A DNA stretch of 64,000 bases from Psoroptes ovis (lineage: Eukaryota; Arthropoda; Arachnida; Sarcoptiformes; Psoroptidae), in NCBI GenBank assembly GCA_002943765.1, contig PQWQ01000002.1:1426001-1490000 (forward strand), given 5' to 3'. The notes under the pieces were generated by a model. That model was given only the letters and a program-made list of their open reading frames with translations, made no database searches and was not told the DNA's origin. Positions 23,601-37,100 of the stretch are shown here, in pieces; position 1 is the first letter of the stretch; every line of letters begins with the position of its first letter. Made by a program: the position numbers and the translations under genes.

Positions 23601-26120
23601 TTATTTGATTTTTGATTTGATAAAAAAAATTTTAAATTTTTCAACACCAATGTTGGCCAAAAGATGGCCTAATGGTGCGTGTTTGATGATCATTTCTCCA
23701 TGATCTTGAACTTGTTAACCAAAAGTTTAAATTACCGAAGTTGAATTATCTTATTGATTATCTTAATCGGACAAGTTTTTTTTTAGTATTTCAAGTAAGC
23801 AGTTGAAGCAGTTTATTTGCCCAAATGATCTGCAATAAAAGTATAAGGTTAAAATCTTGAAAAAAACAACGTTTGTGCTTGGAGCCTCTTAATATTGCTT
23901 TCGATTTCAATCTCCGAGAAAAATCTGGCCACTTTTACTTGAATTAATCAAGAATTAAATTTCTTTGAAATCTTCTGATCTTAGAAATCTTTAATGATAA
24001 AAATTCGATGAAAAAAATAATCATGATCATAATAGTAATAATCAAGATTACCACGAGAATACAAACGATAATTTTAAAGGATAATTTTCAATCGAGAATT
24101 GAATTCCCCATTGAAAACATTAAGAAAAATAAGATTATCATTCGATAATTTATTTTTAGCAATTTTTCGTTGTAATTTCTGAACTTTATATTTCTTCCAG
24201 TAAACCAACCAACAACAACCTCAATCAACAGCCACAAAAACTAAATCAAATCAAGATTTGAATTCGGTTGGATTGAATCGGGAAAAACTGGACATTACCG
24301 AAATTTCGAGGGGAAAAATAATTTCAATTTACCCTAAATTATCTTCAATATTCTTCAATTGAATATATCTTCCATGATTACATTTATCGTGCTTGTTGCA
24401 AGATGAAAATCTTGTTGTATCACTGAATTCGTCGTAGTTGATATATTTCTGGAATCGAACAAAAAATTTGTGTGGGCATCATCATTTTCAAGCCAATTTT
24501 AGACCAGTTTTTATTTTTTTTCGAAAATATCAATTTTCTAAGATCAATTTCAAGATCTTTGACATTATCTTTAATTTTGCAAAGAATTTAAATTTAAATT
24601 TCAATGTTTTCAATTTTTTTTACTTAATAATTTATTATTTTAATAATTATTGAAAATTCAAAAATTAAAAAATTAAAAAAAAATAAAATAAAAATAAATG
24701 GCAAATCACTACACAACATTTGTTTGTAAAAATGGAATTTTTTTTTTCGTTAAACTTTGATTCAGGTGTTTGTGTATGCGTGAAAAATCGTTGCTGTTCG
24801 TTGATGTTTGTCGATGAATCATTTTTTGCTTTTTTTTTTTGAAGAAAAAAAATTTGACAATTAATTTCAATAATAAATTATAAAAAAAATGATAATAAAA
24901 ATAATTGTAATTAAAAATTTCAAAATAAAATTGAATAAAAAAAGAAATAAGAAAATTTGACAAAAAAAAATAATGAAAATACAACGGGAAAACACTAATT
25001 AATTGATTAATTAATCATAATCTTTTGCTTTGTTTGTTTTTGCTTATTGTAAATGATAATACATGGAGAAATGAAAGAAATTAATAAACAAAAATAGACA
25101 AAACATCATCAACAACAACAACAACAGCAGCAGCGACAATTTTGATAACAAAATATGAATTATTAATAACATTTTTTTTGCCCCTGTTTTTGCACAAACT
25201 CTTTGCTTTCACACATCATCATCAGCAGCAGCTTTTTCTTTTATCATCATTTTTGTTTATTATGATTGTTTTACACACGAATAATAAGTGAAATTGTAGA
25301 TGATAATAATAATGGTAATCATGATGAAGAATCTTGATGATAATAGAGAATAGTGAAATAAAATGAATCAAATACCAAAAATAATAAGATCAGATTCGAT
25401 GTTAATGATCAGATTTTCAGTTCATTTCTTTTGTTTGTTTGTTTTTGCAATTGAAAATTGATGATCGTAACGAAATTAAAATTAGAGAAAAATAAAATAA
25501 AATGATTAATTAATCAAATCAATTAATAATTCAAGATTGTTTATGGTTGATGTTTCAGAAAAAAGAATTAAGAATTGTCGATATGTGTGAATCGTGTGAG
25601 TGTGTGATTTGTTTATGGATGGAATTTTTTTTTTTTTCGTTTTTCAAGATTTTCAATGAATTCAAACTTTGATTTCTGATTGATTTGTGGTCATATCATG
25701 GTCGATTTATGATTGTATTGATTGTTGATGATCATTATGAAATAATAATATTCGAGGTATAAAAAACGATATTATGTGCGTTTTTCTATTTCAAATATGA
25801 AATGAAAGATGAATCAAAATGAAATGAGATGAAGAATTTTTTAGAAATCAATGACTGCATGTTGTTGTGAATGCTTTTTGCTATTGTATTGTCATTTGCG
25901 ATGAATAATGATTAATGATAATATTCAAACGATATTCAAGTTATGATGTTCAAGACCGGATTCTTTTGAATTTCGAAAAAATATTGAAGATTATTTCATT
26001 GTTTTGAGAAGCTGATTTCATCGATTATCATTTCATTCATTCGTTCATTCATTTTTTTTTTCTCAAATTCATTTTTTTGAAATTTTTCAAAATTTTTTTT
26101 CTCTGTTATTTAATTATAAT
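20608..26120. other. Intergenic region between CYRI and SoxC
   Basis: This 5.5-kb interval is upstream of CYRI and downstream of the SoxC stop. It is AT-rich with ATG/ATA microsatellites (for example 20699-20717), GT repeats (22049-22062), a CCA-rich patch (22412-22472) and a short hairpin GTATCGA/TCGATAC at 22884-22905. Frames at 23462, 24438 and 24709 are Phe/Asn/Ile-rich with no domain or splice structure. The CYRI promoter and SoxC 3' UTR must lie here. Confidence 0.5.
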
Positions 26121-28127
26121 TCAATGAAAATTTGATAATAAATTTCTATTATTATTCCAACAATCATCATCAATGAATATATTTTTCACTTCAATACCAT
26201 CATAATCAGGAAATTCAAAATGTGAACCATTATTATTATTATTATTATTATTGTTATTGATTGTTCTTGTTGAATTTAATAATAATTTATGTGCTGTATT
26301 GGTTGATGATGTTGTTGATGTATCGACAATATTAAATGATGATTCTAAATGACCGAATAAACCAAGACCATTATTATCATTATTTGCTATTATTTGATTA
26401 TTGTTATTATTATAATTATTATTTTTATGATTATTATGATGATGGCTGCCATTTGTTATCAATATATTCGACCATATATCACCATTATTATTATTATTAC
26501 AGTTACTATTAGTATTGTTATTGTTATTATTATCATTATTTAAATTGAAAACATCACAAAAATCATCGAGATCATTAATGGATGCAGTAGAGGATGGTGG
26601 CGATGCCATCACCGATGATGATGATAATAATGCATTCATATTTGAACGATTTTCATAGACATTATTATTATTATTAAAACAATCGACATTTATATCTACA
26701 TTTTTTGCTCGATTCGTTCCGATTAAATCATTATCATTGAATGAATCAATTATAAATTGTTGCTGTTGTTGATGATGAGCTGAATTATCATTTGTTTTTG
26801 TAAATATCATTTCTGGTTCACCATCTGATGCAAAACCTGAATTAGCTGCAGATGTCGGCGTTAAAAGACCTGAATAGTTGTTTGCTTGAAAAATTGTTGA
26901 AGATTTTGTTGATGTGTTACGCGGTAAACATTTTGTTAATCCAAATTGTTGTTCATTCGTATCATTATCAATAGTGACGAATGATGACACATCAGTGTTA
27001 TTGAGAAGATCATCAACAGTGGCATTATTGCCATTGTTACCACAATAACTGCTGTCATTGGATGAGACAGGTGAGATTGAACCGGATATTGCTTTAGATA
27101 TTGATGATAATGGGACCGAATCAATGGCAATGAATTTATTGACAATTGTTGGCTGTTGTTTTTCATTTCCATTTGTAGTCAATGCAAATATGTTTGAGGA
27201 TAAATTTTTGCCAATATTGACATTTGAATTATGTGTGATTGTATGTATTTTAGCTTTACGTACACCACCAATATCGCCAATACTATTGATCACCAATGGA
27301 TTCGGATTTGTTACAATCATTCCATTCGACAATGTCGTTCCGATAGCTATAGCTGTTGGATGATGTTGCTGTGGCTGTTGCAATGATGTTGCATGATTAA
27401 TCATCATTGAATGGCTACCATTTGATGTTATTGAAGTAGTTGATGTTCGTCGACTGGTATCAGAATGGCCGGAATCAGAAAGGCTATCTAAATCGCCATT
27501 ATTTGAAGATGACGATGAATATGATGATGAAGATGACATTGATGGATTTATTGTCGATTTTGATGATATTGATGATGATGATGATTTAAGTTTTTTCTTT
27601 GGTCTATATTTATAATCAGGATATTGTTTTAAATGTAACAAACGCAAGCGTTCAGCTTCAGCAATGAATGGCTGCCGCTCTTCTTCGGTCAACATTTTCC
27701 ATCTTTTACCTAAACGTTTCGATATTTCAGCATTATGTATTTCTGGTTGTTGTACACAAATTTTTCGACGTTCAATCTGTGACCAAACCATAAATGCATT
27801 CATTGGTCTTTTAATATGATTATGATTTGCATTACGTTTACAACTTGTAGCATCAGTATATGGTGTCGATGAATTTTCCGATACTTTTAACGAACCAAAT
27901 GTATCATCTTTTGTTGCTATATCTTGTTGTTGTTGGTCGTCATTAAACATGATGGCATTCGATGACAAATTATCAATCATAATTGATTCATTATTATCAT
28001 CAAATATTTTAATAATATTTAAATTATTATTATTATTAATATTATTATTATCATTTGATTCAACAATTAATGAATCAAAATCTGGTAATGATGTTGTTGT
28101 TGTCGTTGTTGACGCTACTGATTCCAT
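26121..28127 (-). CDS. SoxC: SoxC-group HMG-box transcription factor
   Basis: Single-exon frame of 668 residues. The HMG box spans about residues 103-179 (HIKRPMNAFMVWSQIERRKI, HNAEISKRLGKRWKML, FIAEAERLRLLHL, YPDYKYRPKKK). WSQIERRKI is diagnostic of group C (Sox4/11/12) and excludes groups B, D, E and F. The C-terminus has FEFPDYDGIEVKNIF before the end, matching the SoxC transactivation tail (FEFPDYCTPE-type). Between these lie long Asn, Ser, Gln and Thr tracts with no visible domain, which make it longer than vertebrate SOX4/SOX11. It should bind ATTGTT-type DNA in the nucleus and act in neural and progenitor differentiation, by family knowledge. The start ATG opens MESVAS, with only AT-rich DNA upstream. 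Large flanking deserts fit a heavily regulated developmental gene. Confidence 0.95.
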   Translation of the reverse strand: MESVASTTTTTTSLPDFDSLIVESNDNNNINNNNNLNIIKIFDDNNESIMIDNLSSNAIMFNDDQQQQDIATKDDTFGSLKVSENSSTPYTDATSCKRNANHNHIKRPMNAFMVWSQIERRKICVQQPEIHNAEISKRLGKRWKMLTEEERQPFIAEAERLRLLHLKQYPDYKYRPKKKLKSSSSSISSKSTINPSMSSSSSYSSSSSNNGDLDSLSDSGHSDTSRRTSTTSITSNGSHSMMINHATSLQQPQQHHPTAIAIGTTLSNGMIVTNPNPLVINSIGDIGGVRKAKIHTITHNSNVNIGKNLSSNIFALTTNGNEKQQPTIVNKFIAIDSVPLSSISKAISGSISPVSSNDSSYCGNNGNNATVDDLLNNTDVSSFVTIDNDTNEQQFGLTKCLPRNTSTKSSTIFQANNYSGLLTPTSAANSGFASDGEPEMIFTKTNDNSAHHQQQQQFIIDSFNDNDLIGTNRAKNVDINVDCFNNNNNVYENRSNMNALLSSSSVMASPPSSTASINDLDDFCDVFNLNNDNNNNNNTNSNCNNNNNGDIWSNILITNGSHHHNNHKNNNYNNNNNQIIANNDNNGLGLFGHLESSFNIVDTSTTSSTNTAHKLLLNSTRTINNNNNNNNNNGSHFEFPDYDGIEVKNIFIDDDCWNNNRNLLSNFH

Positions 28128-31100
28128 ATTATTTATTATTATTAAAATTTTGTTTTTTGGTTATTATTTTCGAGGAATAAATTTACAATTTAAATTTGTA
28201 CATATAAAATCAATGTGATAATAAATGCAGATGATGATGATGATGATGAATTCATTTATATGATAGCTTTGAATAAATGTTTAGAATAAAAAAAATGTTG
28301 GCGCCTCACAAATGAATTCTCTGAAGAAATCAAGCTTGATGATAATTTTTTCTTTTTGGTAGATGATGATTATGACGATGATGAATCATACGAATTCTAG
28401 CTAACTAAAAAAAAATCAAGTCAAGCAATTCGATGTAATATTTTCAAATGATTGTTGAAAATTTCAAAGAGAAAATGTGATTTTATTATTTTGATGAGAA
28501 AGAGATATTGAATTTTGTTTAGAATTTTTGTATATCGTTGATTACACAATTGATCGATCAATTGAAATCTGATGATGATGATGATGATGAAATTTGCAAT
28601 CAAATATTCAAGAAAAATCACGTGTTTCCGTAGTTTTCTATTTTAATTAGAGAAATGCTTTGATGAATTTCGTAAAAGTTTCGTTTTGGGGAAAATTGAT
28701 TCAAATTTCAAATAATCAATGTATTATCGTTCGAATACGTTTTGAATTTTCAGTTTTTTTTCGTTTTTGGTGGTAGATAATATGATTTAATGCAGTTTTT
28801 TTTCGTGTATTATCACTCATCCAGTATCATTGGAAATAAGCAAAAAAAAATTAAAACAAAATGAGTCGACGTAGCTTAATGAATGAACATTTTTTACATT
28901 TCACTTAATTTTTTTGGGTGCCTTTTTCATTTATTCATTCAAATTTTTATCTTTTTAATTATTTAATTATATTTGAAAAAAAATTATAATTAGTCCAAAA
29001 AAGTACGTAAATAAATAATAATTGTTTCTTCCAGTTGTTTCCAGTGAAAATGAAATTGAATTTTGAAAAAAATGAATGAATGAATGAATGAATCAGAGAT
29101 AAATTCTCAAGAAAATAAAATTATGATAATAATGCTTGGAAAAATTCGAAAAAAAAAATTCTTGTATGTGTTCAAATATGATAATGATTAGATTGCAAAT
29201 TATAATATGAGCTGCTTTTGTTTGATTCAAAAAAAATTTAAATCAAAAATTTGGCATTTAAAAAAAACGAAATTAATCAATCAATTTTATTTTTGAATGA
29301 TGATCACAATATTTTGTTTTGATACATATATTTTTCTACGATTTGACAAATATATCATATGTCATAAATTAATGAATATCACGAATTAATCAATTGATTG
29401 AATAATTTTTATTATTGTTTGCTGCTTTTGTTGTTGATCGGTGGATATCTATTGAAAAATTGTCAATTTATTTGAATTTTAAATTGAAAAAAAAATATCA
29501 CTTTTGTTAATGATGGTTAGCCAGAGTTTGTCAAAAACACATATTAATAATAATAATAATAATGATAATAATTGTCAATAATTATCAATGGCACTCTTTA
29601 CCACAATGAACAATAATCACATACGCATACACACATACATCGTTCAACAACAACAGCAGCACATCGACACAAATTTTAATTGATTTGAAAATTTTGACAA
29701 AAAATTTTTACAATTTTTTATATACATTTGAAACAAACTCACAGAAACACACACGTATTATTTCAATCAAGGTTTTTCATTTTCATTTTTTCTCCACTTT
29801 TTTCAAATAGATTTCAATGGTTTTTTTTTCATTCAAATTTTAATTCTTTTCTCCAAAATGTAAATCGTCTATGTAAATGTGTGTGTGTGCGTGCATATAT
29901 TAGTATTTTAACATTATTTAAATGTGTTTGCATTAATGTGCATTTGCTTATGCTTATGTATGTTCAACAAACCAAACAAATGGCGGTTGTAAAAAAAAAA
30001 AAAAAAAAATGGAAAATTTGTTTAATGTGAATTGAAACACACAATAAAAATCACATAGAAAAATTTAGGTCCAGGGTCTTCAATCGTGCTGGTTGTTGTT
30101 GAATAGGTGTGTCGTTGAAAATCGATTGATGAATGGTGTGTTGTTTGACCAGAGAGAGATAGAAACGATGAAATTGGTGAGGGATTTTTCAATTGCTGCG
30201 ATTGTTGTTGTTGTTGCTGTTGCTAACCGTATGGTTCATGCATATGATATGATTATATCGTTTGAATTTTCTTCTTTGAATGAAATTTGATGAATTGAAT
30301 TTGATTGAAATGAAAGAAATGGATGAAGAAGAAAAAATGAATTAAATTTTCGAAACCTGAAATTATTTTTCAATTCAAATTAAACGTATTAAGAAATTTG
30401 AAAATTTTTAAAAATTTAAATTCAAATAAAATTCATTGATTTCAATTGTAAATTTTGTGGATTTTGTAAAATTTTAAGCTTGAAGAATAATAAAAAAAAT
30501 GATTATCAAAAAAACAGAATTTATATAAGAAAAATCACATTTGAAAATCTATGGCAAAATCTATTTACATTCATTGAAAATTCAAGAGATCTTTAAATTT
30601 TTTTTTTCAAATGAAAAAGTAATGTAATAAATTAGTTGAATAAACCCAAACAACACACAACAAACAAACTAATTAGTCGACAGTAATCAATTATATCGAA
30701 ATGTTTTAATTTTTGTTGAATTTTGAATTTGAATTTTTCAAAATGAAAAAACGAATGAATGACTGAAACGAATGATTGAATAATTATGTATTTTTGAATG
30801 GTGTTTGTATGTTCTTTCAATCAAATAAGTTTGAAGATTTTTTCAAAAAAAATTTTGAAAGATTTTATATTTCATTTCATTTTAGTTTGAGTTTGAATCA
30901 AGATTTTTGATTTTTTTTTTCATATTTCTTTGGTCGTTTTTCGTCTTCTTTCATTCATTTGATTTTTGTATATTGCATGTATTCTCATTCACATTCATTC
31001 AATTCAATTCAATTCATTCAATGTGATTACACAAAATAATAATTTACAATTTTGCTTTTGCTTTTCGTTGTTTGGTTATAATCATAATAATAATAATAAA

Positions 31101-34100
31101 TGCATTCATTCATTCGTTTGATTTGATTTAAAAAAAAAATTTAGACTGATCATCATCAACACTGTCGTCGTCGTCGTCGTAGTCGTCGTATCAGCCAAAT
31201 TTTCTATTTGGGTAGTTGTATAATCATCAACTGGATGATCAAACTACTATTTCTGTTGCTGTGGGTTATTTAGTTTTCTGCTATTTATTTTACTTGTTTC
31301 GAAACATGATTTCAAATACATGTCTAGTGGCTCGTAAATCAATGGTGGGATCAGTGAATTTAAGCATAGAAAATGAACAGAGAACAGAAAACTCAAAAAG
31401 AATTGGTAAGAAGCATTTATGATAGTTCAGGTTTAGATTTGAAATTTTTGAATTTTAAATTCAGTAAATTTCGCGCCATTCATTTTCAAATGGTAATAAT
31501 TCTTGAATGATCTGTTTGTTTCTGTCTGTAAAAGGTATTTCTGGTTTTTATGATTTAAATTCTCTTAAATAATTGTCGTTGTACCACTTCGTTGGTTCGC
31601 AAAGGAGGATCCACACATCAACCATCAATTCATAGACTGATTTTGCGTCTGCATTAAATATACCACTTTCAAATGATTTGTGTCGATGCATAGACGCAAA
31701 TGTTGAAATCATGTTTTTTTCTTTTAAATTTTCGTAATAAAATATTAAAGAGGACATTGCACTGTGTGTAATAATGTTTGATCGTGGTTGGCATTGGTGG
31801 TGGTTTAGGGTTTACAATGAGGGTGGATTTCATATGAAAAAAATAGAAATTATTTGAGGGTAAAAAAAATCGTATATCTTATGGTTATATGATTGCGCTT
31901 GTAATAAATGGTAAAAAGATAGAATGATTTTAAATTGAAAATTATCGTAGTTGGAATTATCATTGTTGGAACGGAATGAAATGGAGAAAAAATTCTTTGA
32001 AAAAAAAATTCAATAATAATTCAATTTCAAATGATTTTTCTCCGTCAAATATTATTAGAAATTTATAAAAATAAATTACCGAGAAATTTTTGGCCAAAAA
32101 TAAAAATTGGAAAAAATCAATTTCAAATCATTGATTTGTGATTTCATTTCTATTCATATTTCATTTCATTCATTGTGATATTGATTGGCAGTCAATGAAA
32201 ATTCATTGATTTCATTTTCAATAATTTCAAGCAATTTTTTTTTTTTTTTTTTTTTTTTGAAAAATTTCCATTTAAAATGTCTACATTTTAAATGTGTTTT
32301 GCGTGTGCACTGTCAAGTGTCCATGACCATGAAATCTAAAATAAGAATCATAATCATAATAATAATGATACTATTAACGATAAAGCGAATGTGTGTGCAT
32401 TCAATAATAATAATTCATTTGCAATTTGCAAACGCAAATATACTTTACACACATGAAATTTTCAAATTGTGCAAATATACACACAAATTGCATCAATTTG
32501 TTTTGTTATTCATTATTTCGATTATCGTTTCGATTCATTTGATTTTCACAAACAAATTTGAACATAATTTTTGCATTTTCAGCCAAAATGGTAGCATCCA
32601 AATAAATTCCAAGGTCTTGGATCGAAAATTGGTTGAGAGAGGATCTCACAGAGAGAAAAATCGAGAGAACTAAACTAACTAAACTAAAAATGTAAATAGC
32701 AATTACGGATGTCGAATTGAACTGGTTTGGTCGATCGAAAGCTATTCTTTGGGATGTTTTTCCTTTTATTTTCAACAGTGATTATAATTTTTATCATAGA
32801 TTTATATTAGGAATTTCATTTGAAACGATTATTGCCATGTTAAAGATGCTCAGAATCATCCAAAATGAAAGATTTCAAGTTTATTTCATTCCATGTTTCC
32901 ATTTGATAGTTATTATCATTATGATCACATGTATTTCGACTATTGTCGATTGTCGACAAGTTCAAGTTCCATAAGAAATTTCAAGGGAAAAAATGAGAAA
33001 TTTGAAATGAATTAAGAAAAAGAGAAAATGAACATGAAAATACATAAATAACAATGGACAAAAATCAGATTTTGGGTGTATTTGAGAAAATTCAAAAAAA
33101 AAAAAAATATAAAATTCAACATTTTTCATTTATTTTCAATTTATTTAAATGTTTTCAAACGAAATGTTTGTTCATTTGTTGTTGTTCGAGGTTGTTGTTA
33201 TGTTGGTTGGTTGGTTGGCTGGCTGGCTGGTTGTTGTTTGGTGATTGTTTTGTTTTTTTCTTGGTACAAGTTTTTCCACTTTGATCAAACTTGTATTTTT
33301 GTTGTTGTCGAATCGAAGAAACGAATGAATGAATGAATGATGATTGAATAGATGGACAAGAAGAAGAACCAGAAGAAAAGCAAAAGAAATTCATAATTTC
33401 AAAATAAGAAGTTTGAAATTTCCAAGTTTCTCTCATCATTCATTTGCTTTAAGTCAAAATCTCACTTTTTTTCTTACCAATGATATTTGTGGCTTTTCTT
33501 TATGATTTCCACTGATTTCCACTGTGATTTCATCAAAAAAATAATTGTTCAAGAATTCATTGACAGACACACACACATGAGACACGGACCATGATATGCA
33601 CAAACAGCCTTCTTGTGTCAATGTGTCTAATAGAATTGGATTTCTTCGAAAATTCTACCATCAATGATGGTTATCATGGTTATCATCATCATTGTTTTCT
33701 TTTGTCAAAGATTTTTGAATCCAATTTTCTTGGAAAAAAATAAAAAATAAGAATTTCAAACCAAGTAATAATGATATTGACTTGATGCATGTATGATTTG
33801 ATGGTGTTGGCGGTCATCAAATCATTCATCCATTCAGTCATTCATTCATTTCGATCAAACGATCATAAGACATATATGATTGAATGGAATTTGATTTGAG
33901 AGAAGGAAAAAAGAAGATGGAAAAAAAATTCAATTTCGATTCGATTCGATTATTTAAAAAATCAAATGAATCAAAGATTTCAAAATATTGATAAACACAA
34001 AATACCACAAATTGATTTGAAATGATTTTCGATGCAATATAATTTCATACAATTTCACATATCAAAACTTGTCGAATTGAATTTCCATGAAATTATGAAA

Positions 34101-37100
34101 TAAAATAGAAATTAGATAAAATTTTGAAATGAAAATTTCATAGAAATTCATAGAATTTTTCAGGGATTGATAAATTCAATTGTTTTCTGGTATTTTTCAT
34201 TTTCTAATTTTAAAAAAATAAATTGCATGGTATCCGTCGAATGATTGTTTGTTTCTTCTTAGATTCAAGCTGTTCACTCGTTCAAATTCAATTATGTATT
34301 TTCAATTATTTTCATTTTTTTGCTTCAATATTTTTGACTGTTTTCTGAAGAAAACAAATCTTTGAGAAAATTATAAAGCAGCATTTTCTTTTGAAATGAT
34401 GAATAAATAAGAAAAAAATGATAAATTTGTATGAGAAAATTTGAAAAAGAAATAAGAAATAATTGAAAAACAAAGCAAAACAACAATGGAATCTTGGACG
34501 AAAAAAAAATTCAAAAAAATTGAATTGAATTGAATCGAAATACCAAAAGAAGAAAAAACACCACCAAACCAACTAAACATTTGAAAAAATAAAACAAGAT
34601 CAAAACTTGCTGATCATCAAATTGTTGCCATTATTGTTATTGTTATCGTTATTATATTCGTACCATGGTCATTGTTGATTGAACATTATTATTATTCTTC
34701 TTTCGAATTCGTTTTATGGTTATTTACTTGAATTATTTAATTCCATTTGAAGCATTTAAAACACCAACAAACAAACATACAAAAACCCTTGGTATGGCAT
34801 CACCATCGCCATCGTCTTTTGTGATCTTTGGTCAATCATATCAATTTTTTTCTTTTCTTTTGTATAATTGAAAAGCATTTATAATCATTAAATTTTGTTT
34901 TTTGTAATATAATTTCCCTTTGTAAAACAATCTGATTGAAATTAAATTTTTTCTGAAATAAATCAATTGAATTTTATGCTTATTCTTTGAGAAAAATCAA
35001 TTGAAATTTTCAAAATCGAAAAACAAATAAATTAATAAACAAAAGTTCATTGAATCAATAAAATTTTTTTGAAGAAAAACAAATTAAAAATAATTATCTG
35101 ATCACTGACAAATTTCGATCATGACCATGAAATTATAATTATTATTATTATGATCACAATAATTTGTCAGAAATGATGATATTCTTTTTTGTTTTTGTTT
35201 TTTCTTCGTTTCCACATGTTCATATATAAATTTCATAAATAAATATATGAATCAATACGAAAACATTTACATTTCAAAATCAAAATATTCTTATGCCCTT
35301 CGGTTGTTTCCCATGATTATGTGTGATTGCATTGCATTTATTCGTTCATTTATTCATTCATTGATTCAAAGATGTTTATTTGAAATTTGTTTATTTATTG
35401 CAAATTATTTGCGATGCTACGACGCTAACCAGTGCTATTTCGGTTGTTTATTTATATTTGAAAATTCGTATGGAATCAAAGAAAAACAAAAAATGATACA
35501 AATCAATGTGTTTATGAAGATTTTCCATAGAATTTCTTATTTCATCAATTTCTTCTTTCAATGTCATAAGGTCAATGATTCAAATTGATGAATTTTTGTA
35601 TTTTTGAATTTGAATAATTATTTCGATTCAAAAATGTTGAATTTTTTTTCTCGACATTTACAAGTGGATATTTTTTCTTTGAAGAATTTAAAGCTTTCAA
35701 ATGGCAGAATGTATGTCATTTTCAAAGAAAACACACAGACAAACAGACATTTCTAAAAATGTGTTAAGTATTTGTGTCTGGAATTCTTGTTTTACATTCA
35801 TCATCAATTACAATCATCATTTGAAAACACATAGATTAAAACAGATCCAAAAGTCAAAGGTTAAGAGGTTTTTGGAAGATATTCTTATTTTTTTTATCAT
35901 AAATTCTAAGATTCTAAGACATTAGACCGGAACATCACAGTATATTCTTGTTCAATGTTAATTTGTTCTGAAATTTTGAAACGATATTCGTGTTTAACAT
36001 GGAAAAACATGAATTTTGTCCATTTAAAAACGAATTTCCATGGTTTACAATTGGTTTTGAATGGAAAGCGTCCTTTTAAAAATTAAATGCTTCAAGCGAA
36101 ACAACAACAACAACAAAATCAAAATTAAATGCCCAAAATATCAAAAAAAAGCAAGCGCATGAGTAAAAATGACAGCTTTCGTGATATTTTATGATTTTCT
36201 ATTTATTTATTTATTCGTGTATTTATTTATGTATTTAATCTTCAATTCAATTCAGCAGCGAATTTGCGACCACGATTTTACATTTAAAATTTTTTTTTCA
36301 TTCAATTCGGGCCTCTATCTCTCTCTTCAAATAATACTGGGTTTTCATCCATACTTGAACAGCAGTAGTAATTCATTTCGTTCATATCATATCGACCAGA
36401 CGGTCACAAGAAAAAAAAATCAGCCAACCGATTTTTTTTTTGTGATTGTTTGAAGGTTAAAAGATCATATTATAATATATGAATGAACACACACAAACAC
36501 ACCATCACAAGACAGGCAAATTTGAAATCAAATTCAATTCAATTCAGCTCAATTCAATTCAATTCATTTTTTGACATGTAAAATATGTATATCCAAGCAA
36601 GCAAGCGAACATACATACAACAGCAACAACAACAACAGACAAATAATAATATACAACTTCCGAACTTGTGTGTGTCTATTCTATGATCTGAACATCTGGC
36701 CTTAGTGAAAAAACTTGTAAAAATATATTCAAACATATATTCACACAGCCAAACATCTGCTCTTTCACATAGATTTTCAGCAAGGAAAAAATTGTTTTAT
36801 ATTTGTGTGTGTTCGCGGTAAAGCTTGCTGAAATATTATCAATTTTTCTCCTGTTTGAATTGTTTGAATTTGTAAATATAATAAAATAATGAATGAAATG
36901 AATGAAACTATTCAATATAAGCTTTAGCTTATAAGCACAAGGACCTAAAGGACCTTTAGGATTGGCAAATATAATAGATGAATGAATGAAATCGGGGCCA
37001 TTTCTGATTTTATTTGATCAATCAAAGATAAAATGTCCACCGAAAAATAATTCACTATGAATAATCTCACTTGTATTCAAATGTCTTTGAATTTTCTATT

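Noticed and set aside
32185..32974. Overlapping frames on both strands
   Set aside because: Three overlapping frames contain poly-Phe/poly-Ile stretches from T runs and ATA repeats. None has family motifs.
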